A program made the position numbers and the translations under genes. DNA of 64,000 nucleotides, from contig JARCOQ010000006.1 of the NCBI GenBank assembly GCA_029207755.1, positions 22,728,890 to 22,792,889 on the forward strand. The letters run 5' to 3'. The DNA comes from Chamaea fasciata. Lineage: Eukaryota > Chordata > Aves > Passeriformes > Sylviidae. Each line of letters begins with the position of its first letter. Position 1 is the first letter of the stretch. Shown one piece after another: positions 1 through 11,889 of the stretch. Below the pieces are notes generated by a model. The model did no database searches, was not told where the DNA came from, and was given only the letters and a program-made list of their open reading frames with translations.

Positions 1-1199
1 TCCAAGTACATTTAATATCTTGAATAGCCTAAGTCAAAATAAATTAAATTAATAATCCTCAAACCACAAGAACTCTTGGTCAATAAGAATATTTGGTTTC
101 TATGAAAGCCCTGATAATTTCCTGGAAGAGGCAGCAGTGGTTGAATCACAGCATATCAGTGCCCACCCACTGACATATTGTGAGTGTAAACTAAACACAA
201 TACCAAGAAAAAAGAAGAAACCAAGTTACTTCCAGTGGTAAGAGAAAAGGGCTCTTCCTCACTCTTGCCACTCTTGTCAAAATTTGACACTCAAATTTTG
301 CATTGCAAAAATAAAAAAGGGTACATTTCAAATAGCTCCAAGTTCCAATTTGAAACTGTTCTTCCTTTCTTTTTCTTTTCCTTTTCCAAAATATACAGCT
401 TTTAGCCGCAGTTCACACTAACACAGCAGTGTTTAGATCCTGCTCCTTTGAGACAAGGACAGTTTTAACATGCCATCTTGTGGATCAAAAGCATCCACCC
501 ATCAAGCACACCTGAAACCTGTTATCATGCTGCCCCTCTTTCAACAGATGCCATGTTATGGTAGGAGTCTCCACAGTTTTTAGCAGAGAGCCTTGACTTT
601 TTACAATCCCAACTGTGAAGAAAACAGCCACAGTAAAGGGACACTGTTATTGGCCTCTGAAAACTCTTTCGTGAAGCCACCATATTAAGTAAAGTTTGTT
701 TAGTTTTGTTTTTTCATGTGCACACAAACATGCTACTGTGTGGTGAAAACAGGGTGTGAACTTCTACTGCATTTTAGCTGCTCCACAAAATCACTGAAGT
801 CCAAGTGAAATAGTAAGCCCAGTGAAAACATCTTCATCTAGCTAAACAGAGAACTTGTTTTCCCAACACAGAGACCTCAGCCACCAGGACAATTTCAGTC
901 TTCCTTGAAAGAAGTTAAGCTACTTTGCAAAGATACTGGCTGTGGATAAGGAAACGCACTTTGTCTGCCTATACAGTAATTTGTTCTTGCTTCAATTCCT
1001 CTGCTTCCTCTTCAGACGGGTTTAGTGAAACTCCTCAGGTGAGTTTTCAGAGTTTGCTATGCCACAGTTCAACAGTCTCATAATCTCTGGGACTGATCCT
1101 GCAATCTTTGTTCAGACACATTTTTTTTTAAGCAAAAGTCAATAGTGTATTTCCTGAAAAAAGATTCAGGGTTTCTATCCAGTGTGAACACTTTTTCTT

Positions 1200-1290
1200 G
1201 AGAGTTAAATGTTTAAGAGTTAAATATTTAAGAGTTAAAATATTTATAAATATGAAGAGTTTATAAATATTTAAGAGTATTAAAAAAAAA
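1200..1290. repeat. Degenerate AT-rich tandem repeat
   Basis: The unit 'aagagttaaatattt' and variants such as 'aagagtttataaatattt' recur about five times, ending in an A-run. It is a low-complexity intronic tandem with no sign of function. Confidence 0.6.
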
Positions 1291-4200
1291 TGGACAGAGC
1301 ATACAAATAAATATCAGGGAGATACCAATGATCAGACAGCTCACCAGTTTGTCATTTTTCAGGAGAAACAGCAGCACAAACCCTGTCCAAAAGCACCTTC
1401 CACCTCCAGAAATGGTGAACTAAGTAGGTAACGAAACAAGGAGAACAGGACTAATGGCAGGAACAAAATGCAACCATCAGTGCAGTCTAGTGTGAATGGC
1501 AGATGAGGTGAAAGTATATTATTTATGTAGGGATAAATAAAATATTTACATTTTAGACAGGTCAGAAAAAGACCTCCATACAAGAAATTGTGATGGATGA
1601 AAGCCCAAACAGATGTGTGAAAGAACAGGTACAAAGATAAGAGAGCAAAAATGGATAATGGTGGGAATGAAAAGAACAGTTAAGTAGGAAAGCAAGGACA
1701 AATAACTAAACGGATACAGTCACTTATTCCATGAATGCAAGTAAATTTAAAACGGAATCATAAAGACTGTTGATAGAAAATTTTATGTGATAACGAGGGC
1801 AAAGTATCATCCCTTGTGAAAATACTTTTTTGCCATTTAGACCAGCTGGAAACTCTGCTTTTGCTCTCCAACAATGCCTGAAAATGACAACGAAATGGCA
1901 TACTCCTGATTGCATTCTCACGTTTCTGGGTAATGAAATAATTGTTTAAGCTTTGTTGGCAGCCACGTCTGTTCTCTCCAAACTATATAAATGATCTAGT
2001 AAACAACATAATAAATACATTGCTATGGTAGGATATCCCAGTCCTGAATACAAGCCAGGTTGCAAATTGAATTGCAGCATTATCTGTAAGAGTTCAGATT
2101 TAAAGATGCAAAAAATAACACCTACATGCATTATTCTGCTACAAGCTGGCAAAGAGAAGTAAGAGGAAAAGAATGGCATACTGATGGAATTTGACTGTCT
2201 CTTAAACTACACTAGCTTCTCTTAGAGGAACAAAAAAGGAAAAAGTGAACACTGACTTCCCCACTCCGTCTTTCATGTGTATATGCAGATTTAGAATAAA
2301 TGATTGTTCATACAAGGACAGAATAACAGTCTGCAATAAAAATATAGAGCCTGGTCTTGTGAGGAGGCAACTAATTTTCTCTCCAACTGCAAGTGAGAGA
2401 GAAGGATGGTTGCTACGTTTCAAAATAATATTCCTAGATTACACACCAACTTTTAAGACTCAGAATCATCAGCCAGTTATGACAGGCGAACATCAACTTT
2501 CATATTGAAAGACATGACATTTTATGGAGGAAGATGCATCAGAAGTTCCAGGGATCACTGCAGTCTGGAGCCCTGATCTGGACATGAACACATTCTTCTC
2601 TTCATTTTTTCATTTGTTCTGGGATTGCTGTTTCACCTTGGTGTCATATAGATCCTCCTTTTACACACTTCCCTCCTCACTTTCGTACAATTGCCTGACT
2701 TACTGGTACTTCATTTTATAATTTTGCTGACCCATGATATCAATGACATCCTCCTTTCACTGAATGCAAAGCAGAATGAATTAGCAGTGAAAAGAAGATG
2801 AAACAGTGATGATCAAGTTCATTATAAGGAGCACACAGCATCTCTGACTACGTGAAATACTAAACAACAAATACACGAAGCAGAATATTAAACAAAGGCA
2901 TCTGAAAATGTGCAAAAACAACATACATATCTCCCCAGAGGATATTTGTAAACTTATATCTAAAATGTAAAACCAAAATACATATAGGCTTTTTGACCAA
3001 ACAGTCGAGTATCTTCTGCAAAATGATGCGTATTAGCAAAAAGGAAGTGTACTCCCACGTAGACAGTCTTGAGGAAAAGGCTTAGAACTTGCAGTTCCAA
3101 AAGATAACTACAGTTCGTAGATAACTAAGTGTTGATTACATGAGGCCTGAGAGAAAAAGCACAATTTTCTCCTTTCTCCTCAAGAGATGGCCGTGACACA
3201 TCTCTGCTCATCAACGTTCAGCCATTCATAGCACAGGTTAAACGTATTAATTATTTCTGGAATATCAAGCTGAAAGAATTTTCAATGAATGATTTTTTAC
3301 AGTTTGCAATACACTTTGCATGCCTCGAGATGATCATGAGGTGTGACTGAGATTTTCCTTTTTATATTGTTTTTCTTAATATATATTGTTTAAGAAGGAG
3401 CAGTTTCAAGCATACTACAAAGCTCAGGAATGGGAAATGTAAACAATGACAGACATGTTCAAAAAGTCCTGATTCCTAACCCCTTATAGACCCAAGTGGA
3501 CCCCACTTTTCAGAGCTTTTTTCTTTTTTAACATGTCTAGAAAATAGTCTCCATTTGCACTGTTTGATGCAGAATTAGATTCTAGGTTATGACATGCATT
3601 GGCAGTACATGAATTCTGTAACACAGTTTTGTGGCCTTCGCCTGTGCAACACCAGTACCTTGAGCACTCAGTGAAAAGCAGAAAAATTGAAGTCAGCGGA
3701 GGAGGAGCACTCAGGTACAATCTTACCCTCTTGGAAACTCCAACCCTGTGTCTTATTCTTTTGGGCTGGTGTCTAAGCAGGAGGATCAAGTCTTTTCCCT
3801 TGCACAGGGAAAGAATGACAGCTTCTGAAGAATGACAGCTTCTCTGTCCTAATGAACAACCTATAGTTCAGCTGTTGGGAAGGCCCTTCTTTGAATCAGC
3901 TTGAATGCAGAGGACAAAAGGGGCAAGTGAGAGCAAACTGCAGTTTCCCGCTCTTGGGATGTTTGGCTAAAAACTATAGACTAGAAGAAGTAGCACCTGC
4001 TATATTAAAAAAATAGAAGGCAAACACCATGGAACATGTGTAAGAAGTCTCCAGGGCAACCTTCATATTTAAAGGGCATTTTAAATGATAAAAAATGTAT
4101 TTGGTATAGCTCTGGTGTGCTTTCAGTAAAAGCCCACATCAGTAGGGAAAGCCACTTCTGCTGACTATTTAAGTTGGGCTTAGCTATGCTAACATCTCGA

Positions 4201-5039
4201 GAGCTTTTCAACCATTTGCAGCACATATCTATTTTAGTCACCTGTGTTTATTTTGTGCTGTTTACACAAAGTCTCCTTCAGCCAAGACTTGTGGCTATGC
4301 TGGATACTATTTCAGACTATGCCAGTTTGAAACAGTAAGACTCTAAAATGACCTGGTCAAGAGAATTATGCGGCAACTTGATTGATAAAAGAGCGTTTGA
4401 ACCTATTATGTTGAAATACTTTGAGAATTTGCAACTTTTGCCATAAAAATCTAGTGACAAATCAAAATACAAGAGAGATCAAAATAAAGAATGATTTGCT
4501 CTGTATCCCCTGAAGTTTTGATGTAGCAATATAACTAAGCACGGACCATTACTTTGCAATTAGCTACCGAAGGACAAAACACAAGGTTGTAATTCCCACA
4601 GTGGTTTCTAAGTAGAGCTGTTGGCACTTTATCAAAATGGGTTCTTTTACATTATAGTATTAGAAATGTTTTGGTTAAAAAACATACTGCTCATTTTCAT
4701 AAAAACTAGTATGAGAGAATTCTGAAGTCAGTTTTTGTAAAGCAAATAAAACTCTACCAGAAGGAGACAGAAAAAGGATGTTTACTTGACACAAAGTCGT
4801 GTGCTACTGGCTTGCTTGGACATTTCTGGCCACTCTAAGCAGTCATAAGCAGGTTTCAGTCTTCACGGAAGATGCTCTATGTATGATTATTCCTCACCAC
4901 CACACAAACTGTGTTTTCAGTCTAGTTTTCAAACTTGAACTGACCCTTGGGCCAAGATCAGCCATGCTTACTCAGAGAGCATCAATACCCAGAGGAGAAA
5001 TACAAGGGAATCAGATTTTTGTATTACAAAATAAGTGAA

Positions 5040-5418
5040 AAAAAGGGGAAATAAAAAGGTTTAAATGCAACATCATTCTCATCGAGGGATTTGCTGTCTT
5101 TTGCCAAAACTAAGACAGGAACCATTTCCTCTGGGTACACAGAATGTCCTTCATCATGATTCATACAAACAACTATCCCCTTGTCTGACAGATTCCCCTC
5201 AATAAAACCACTAGCTGTCATCTGCTGTTCCTCATACTTGAACTTTGGCTCTTCTTGTCAAAATAAGTTTTGCAGATGGAGGAGACTGAACAGGAGATAA
5301 AGTCACGCAAGCTAACAAACCTGCCATTGTCTTTTGACAACTCTTGTGTATCTGCAGAAGATGGAAAGTCTTGTGACATTTTTCTTCTATGCTTACTTCC
5401 TCTTATGGAAGTTCCCAA
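5040..5418 (-). pseudogene. Possible processed-pseudogene fragment, parent unknown
   Basis: On the minus strand two protein-like segments abut in different frames. The first (5418 down to about 5260) reads as a charged Ser/Lys-rich segment. The second (about 5240 down to 5050) contains MTASGFIEGNLSDKGIVVCM, followed by an acidic, Pro/Val-rich stretch. In the overlap the third frame gives SPPSAKLILTRRAKVQ, which also looks protein-like, so one ancestral coding segment with two or more frameshifts would explain the pattern. No ATG or flanking splice sites are visible. I do not recognise the parent protein. The alternative is chance open frames, so confidence is low. Confidence 0.25.
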
Positions 5419-6636
5419 TTAACTGCTATATCCATAGAGTAAACAGTGAACCCAACATACAATAGCCAAATTATTACACAATACCACCACATCTTAACAG
5501 ATCATGCCGTGGGTATTACACACTAGAAATGATATTTATGAAGTCACAGCCAAAAATTTTAGATTTCTAGTGTTTCCTAGGAATATCGAGATCATAATAT
5601 CTGCTTATTATTTACAGTGGCCATACTACAGAAATTTACACGTGTGAAATGTTCATATTTTGACGCCAAGGAGAACCCTGAAAAATCCACTACAGGAAAA
5701 TGATAGAACATTTCAGCATAAAATAATTCAATGCCCCTTACGCATGCACATATACATTGTAAGAACTCTGTGTATGAACAATATCTCCAAGTTAACCTAA
5801 TAAGCAGCAAAACATCTTTTAAAATTTTATGCATATTAGAGATACACAGTTGACTGACTATAAAATCTTCATGGTATTATGAATTAAGAAGGAAAAACCC
5901 AACAAAACAAAGCCCTGCTTAGTCAAGGAAAATGAAAGAGATAAATAATCAAGACACATAACTAAGAGGTGAATTTTTTAACAGCTTTCTTGTTTGCAAT
6001 TTTCTGTTGTGTTGCTAACAACAGAGAGGAACAAGAGTTTAAATGACAATAGCTTTTTTCACTGTGTAAGCATTAATTGTACTATTAGATGAACTGAAGT
6101 CTGCATTTCAAATAGAGAATTAAACTATATGCTATATAAAACCCCCAAAGTAATGTATTCAACCACAAATTAAACTTTGAATGCCACATACATTTTCTAA
6201 GAGTTTCAAAGTAAATATACCAATTAAACTAGAAGTTAAAATTATCATATTGGAAATTAAACAAGAACTTCAGGTTCTAGAGGCAGACTTTTTCACCTCC
6301 TTCTGTTTTTGGAATAGCAATATCATTCAAATCTCCTGTACAGTTAATTCTAACAAAAATCCTGTGTATTTGAATATGCTAACTGCACATAATAGTCATG
6401 GCTGAATATATCATAACTTCCTCATTAGCAGAAGCCTTAATTCTTATCAGTGTTGGAATTCTTGTCAGTGTTAGTTTAGATAGGTATAATAAAAATCAGT
6501 CTGTAAAAATTAGTTTACTTTCACTCAAATGCAAGTTTTAAAAAAACTACAATTAATCATGGGGGGTTTTGCACAATGTCATTACTGGATTGAAAGACCC
6601 TAAAACTAACATTTTCACACTTGGGCATCTCCTATG

Positions 6637-6684
6637 TATATTATTCTGTTAAATTCGATTTACATTATTCTGTTAAATTTGACT
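6637..6684. repeat. 24-bp tandem duplication
   Basis: Two copies of a 24-bp unit containing 'attattctgttaaatt' lie head to tail, with the shared core at 6640 and 6664 onward. It is a small, recent-looking duplication in intronic sequence. Confidence 0.6.
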
Positions 6685-9016
6685 CTGCTAAATCTCATCT
6701 CTGAACTTCTGCATTTACAATGCTTAATCTGGAGACAATTGCAAACACCTTGTTATACAATTTGCTCCAAAATCCTATTGAGTACTGCCAGCTATAACAC
6801 CATTCCAATGTACTCTGGTGCGTTTTATACCTATCTAGGTTAAAAAGAAACAACAATCAAATACATATAGGAAACCATTTGGGGTACATAGCATATTTGG
6901 ATATCTTTTTCTCATCCAGAGTCTGGACAGATCATTTTGTTTATCACAATAATTTTGAAGTTAGGGTTTTGAGGATCCAATTTTTAGAGGTAGTGTGCAC
7001 CCAGTCTCCATTGAGACTTGCGGGGTTCAGCCGTTTTGAGAACCACGTGTTCTTTTCAGCACAAATAGTAAAACTCCTGTCTGCTTATGTTGTATAAGAC
7101 TGAGTGACAAAACATCAACTTAGAAGGCAAACTCTTACTGAAGCATAAAAGTTACAGATGCAAAAATGGCTTAGCAAGTCTCCTGCTGAGATCATACAAC
7201 AGGTTACTTGAGGATAGTCTGGCTGCTGACTGAGACTTCTGAGACTTTTCTTTTCTAGATTCTGCTAAATTATCCTAGCTAGTGATTTGGTCTTATAAAT
7301 ATTTAGGAGCATCTGCTTTGCTTTTTAGGAGAGATGAAATCTGGAATTTCCCTTTACTCCCCACAGTTTCAAGTGCTACTCGTTATGATCTTTTTGGAAG
7401 GTGGATACTTAGCAATAAACACCATTCCTGCAACTACAAAGAACATTGTTAGACTGCTCTTGGTGACTGCCCAAGAGCATGCACCTATTATGTGCTCTGT
7501 TTACATTCATAACACAGGAACACATAACACAGGAATTTGTGTTCCTCCAAATTATCTATTTTTACCCATTTCACACTGCATGGAGCAGCCCAGGAACAAA
7601 ATCTCCCAGATATCTGTGGCATTTCTTCTAACTTTGGACACAACTCACCCACATTGTTCATAACTAGAATCCTCCAGCCACAAGAGAGAGAACTGGCTGA
7701 CCAGTGCCATTGCCTGTCAGTATCTTACAGCAAAAAATGAAAAGATAAAAAAGTGCTGAATGGGGGTCAAAATTCTGAACCATGCTGGTTTAGATTTGCA
7801 CTTGACAAGCTTGAGGAAAAAGGGCACCGTCCTTTCCTCCTCCCAGCTTCTGAACTTGGTCCTGGGTGTTCCTTTCTCACCACTTCAGCATGTGTTCAGA
7901 AGCCTCAAGGTTCAGAATCCACACAGCTGTGGGATGTGGCACAAACATAATGTTGAGGACAAAAAGGAAGACCTTCTTGGGAAAGAACATATATACAAAC
8001 ATCCATATAAGGGCAGCAGGGAGAGCTCAGAAGATTTTGAAATTGTGCTTTAACTGGGAAGCATGAGCTAGGATGGCTAGGCACGACGTAAAGGCTCCAC
8101 AGAAAGTACAACTATTCTCCACAAAAGCCTCAATTTTCTGCGCCTTTGTGTCAGCAGCACCTTTCCAAAATACTGTTAAGAAACCTGTTGAAGAAGGGCC
8201 TGGTCCTAGAGAGAATCTTTTTCACACGTAACTGCCTTGAACATTGATGTACTCAGTAAGTTAAAATAATATTAATTTAGGCCCTAAGAAAGAAAATGTT
8301 ATAAAAAGAAACATATGAAAACCAACAAAGGGAAGTACACCAAATGAAGATATATAGTGTAATCTTAAAAAGAATTTAACCAAATGAGAGCTGTAATCAA
8401 GCTCCCCTAATTGCTCACAGTTCATAATTGTTAATATTATTTTAAATATATATATACTTTATTTAAAAAAAAAAAGAAGCACTTTGTAGCTTCTTTTTCA
8501 ATGGACATTGAACTAAGTTCAATACAGAAACAAAGAAACAGCTATTTGACAGGTCACAGAGCAACATACATAACTTGCTTGAAGTTGCTCAACCCATCAG
8601 TGACATAGCACGAAACAGAACTCAAAACTCAGAATCATTGGATTCTCAACCTCAGAACTTCTTAGAGAGTCGTTTTAAAAATTTAGACATCATTAGCTTG
8701 CCATATGAGTATGTGCAACTTCATGCATTGACTACAAAGACTTTGCTGGGTAGTTTCCTTGGTTTTAAGCAGACTGAAAAAAAGGCATATAAAAGAAACA
8801 TTTCAACAGAAACAGTGTCAATGCTGCCAAAATGCAGCTCTGGGAAATAAACAGAAAGCTGTAATTTGTATTGACTATTCAAAAGCTCATCAGAAAGTTG
8901 GATACACAGATTCTAACTGTACATGCTACTGAATAAGCAGAATCAAAAGCACCAGTAACTGCAAATCTGCAAGAGCTGAAGTAATGTCTGAATAACCACC
9001 CTTCCAAATATCCTCA

Positions 9017-9139
<123 letters not shown>

Positions 9140-9327
9140 CTAAGAAGAATAAAAGGACAATGAACTCTTTTTCAACTGACCTTATTTTCCAGAGACTCAC
9201 ACATCAAGTTTCAGTTCATTTAATGCCAGGGTGAAAAAGCAAAACAAAGCGGGGTAATCCTATTATTCCTTTGGCAGTATGAATGAAGAAGTCTGGTATG
9301 TGCAGTTACATTTTGATGTTGCTGAAA

Positions 9328-9364
9328 ACACAGTCTCACACAATTTTTTTTTGTGAGACTGTGT
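9328..9364. repeat. Perfect 13-bp inverted repeat (hairpin)
   Basis: The left arm 9328-9340 (ACACAGTCTCACA) is the exact reverse complement of the right arm 9352-9364. The loop is 11 nt and mostly T. It lies about 190 bp upstream of the SMIM14 coding exon in the transcript direction. It could be a remnant of a small inverted-repeat transposon or simply a cruciform-forming sequence. Confidence 0.7.
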
Positions 9365-10844
9365 GTGTCTCCCCTGGGTTTTCTCACATACCAAAATGAA
9401 ATACATCCTAACAAACATGAAGCACAAAGATTAAATTCTTGTCTCGCATCTGCACAGTGGGACTCTTAAGTATACATATACAAATTGAAAGGTCAGGCAA
9501 ACCTGTACTCCTAATAAAGTGGTGGTATTCTCCCTCCATATCAATGTACAGGAAAATAATTTAAAACTCAGTAAGTTTTTTGCTAAAGGAAACAATCATC
9601 TTGTATAATGAAAGCGAGCAGCAGGGGTGCAAGTACATTCACTTGGAAACACTAAAAATGGAGCTATGCACACTAATTTTAGATCAAAGCAGTAGGTTAA
9701 CTTAGCAATACATAATGTTCAAAGAAACTAATGGACATGGTAGGAAATCAATTCTACATTATTCACCTGCTAAAACCACTTATACCAGACATGAAAGGCA
9801 TGTTCAAATGTATGTTTACTATTTACCAATAACTTTTCAGTATTAATTAAGGGTCAAACCATGCAGCAGACTGCAAGGCATTTCTACCCCTGTGGTCAAA
9901 TCTGGGATTGATTTTTCGCAAATGAGGACTCTTAGGACATATCAGGTAGGTCTGCAAAACTATACTTAAGAAATATTTTTCACTTGCCACCAGTAAAGCT
10001 GTATTCAGAATGTGTTCGTGTTGCATGCACTCAGGCTCTAATGTGACACAACAGGCAAGCTTAACAAATGCAGCAGCACAGAGCAGATACAACCTCTCAA
10101 TTCCTAAAATAAGTACTTTATGAAGGTACCAGCCATTTGATAAGGGTGTGCTTAATCAACAGATGTGCTCTGCAGTCATTGCCTATAAAAACTTCCAGCC
10201 TTGATCACACATGAGCATTTTAATGTTTCAGTGTCACTAGAAGAAAGAGGAAGAACCTGTTTGTCTGTAAGACATCTTCATTCGACAGAACACTGCGACA
10301 GTTCTACCCTCTTGGGGGGAGAAAAAAACAAATGAATTTCAGAAGTCCTTCCTTTGTTAATGCCTACTATTCGTCTGAATAAATTTTTACCATGGTGGAG
10401 AGAGACAGAGAGTAAAAGAAACTCAGAGATATCTGTCTTAATTATGGAGTTTGAACATCAATGCCCTTAACCTGCTAGGGTCTCCACTTCTTCAAAAGAA
10501 AACTAAAAAAGGAAAAAAAAGTTGAAGTGATGGAGGAAATTCTTTTTGCCTAGATACTAAGAAAGCAGTCTGGCTATGTAGTGAGAAGATGATAGAGAGA
10601 TGACTTGATTATGTGGCATACAAGTACCTTTGAAAAGAAAAACAGGCCAAGTATTGAATTCTTCAATGAAAAAGTAGTCAAGAACCAGTAATTGGAAGCT
10701 GTAATTAACCAGATTGAAAAGAAAAGCAAGGCACACATTTTTACCATCACAGTAACTGATCATGCGACAAACCACCCAAGAAGCAGTGGATTTCCCACCA
10801 CTCACTGCATTAAGATATGCTTCAGTAAAATACAGGTTACTGAG

Positions 10845-11889
10845 TGTCTTGGTTTGAAAACCTGGTATCTGAGAAGAAAGGCAGGACCCTCGCTCGTAAT
10901 GGAAAATGTAAACCCCTTTGCTCTGAATTATTGTTATGAGTTTAAAATTAAGGGGCTCTCAGGCAAAGATATGAGAATAGGAATAACAGTTCTTTACTAG
11001 TGTGTCTAATAAAGCCAACAACCTACACCACCTCTGGCATTAACAAAGAGCACCAGGAACCCAGTGCCGGCCTTCTCGGCTGCAGCGCTTTCCCCTTCGG
11101 TGCAGTTCCGGTCACAGCCGCCAGGGGCGCTGCTGGCTCCCGGCGGGCAGGGCGGGTGCGGTGATTTCCCCGCGGCTGCAGGGGGCGCTGTGGTGCGGGC
11201 TCGGGGAGCTCGCGGTAATGGCGGCTGGGCCGAGATGGGGAGGGACGGAGGAGAGGCTTTGCTTCACAAACCCTGGGACAGCCGATCCTGGTGCCCCGGC
11301 AGGACTGTTGGAAGCACCAAGCTGGGCCAGCAGGATGTCTCAGCAGGCAGGGGGTGCAGGGCTACAGGGCAGTAAAAACTCAGAGCAGTGCCAAAGAAGC
11401 AGCGGGGGCGGGGCAGCAGCAGCTCGGGTCCCAGCAGGGCAGGGAGGGGATCCCGGGCACCTGAGCAGTTGGTGAAAAGTCCCTCTTTTAGTGAGGTGGG
11501 TGTTAGTAAGGTCCCAGCTCAGTGGCTGCTCTCACAAGCAGAGGCTCATCCCACGGCAGAAGCAGCAGCTCTGGGCTGGGCTCCGGCGGCAGCCGCGAGT
11601 TCCCTTCCCCAAGCAGCAGCTGCGACCGTCCTCGTCCTCCTCCAGAGCCCAGAGAGAGCCCAGCCGCTGCCCCAGCCCTGTCCTTCACCTGCCCAATTCT
11701 CCGGTATCTCTGCCCCTTGGAGAGAAACTCCCAGATAACAGAAGTGGAACCAGATGCCCTTCATGCCCTGAGCTTGGCCATTTCTTTCGTTTTTCTTAAG
11801 TACCCAGTTGTTAGTGTTTCCTAGCAACTTATGGGAAAAAGATTTCCTAAGTAAAAAGGAACAAAAGGAAAGAAACCTAACCTTCAACA
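10845..11889 (-). mobile_element. Solo LTR of an endogenous retrovirus (ERVL-like), GC-rich
   Basis: The element is bounded by TG...CA: on the plus strand it starts TGTCTTGGTTTG and ends CTTCAACA. Exact 5-bp direct repeats (CTGAG, 10840-10844 and 11890-11894) flank it, the signature of retroviral integration. The left part (about 10850-11010) matches, from memory, the end of an LTR common in passerine genomes, read on the minus strand and including 'agtaaagaactgttattcct'. Five-bp duplications are typical of ERVL-type elements. About 11060-11720 is CpG-rich, unlike the AT-rich intron around it, and produces spurious open frames on both strands. No gag/pol/env sequence is present, so this is a solo LTR left by recombination. 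Confidence 0.82.
11175..11188 (+). promoter_or_regulatory. Candidate CTCF motif inside the solo LTR
   Basis: The sequence GCTGCAGGGGGCGC matches 12 of 14 positions of the CTCF core CCASYAGRKGGCRS, including the invariant AGGGGGCGC block. A second, weaker relative (CCAGGGGCGC, missing one G) occurs about 55 bp to the left at 11121. A YY1-like ATGGCGGC follows at about 11218. Occupancy is inferred from the motif only. Confidence 0.5.
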
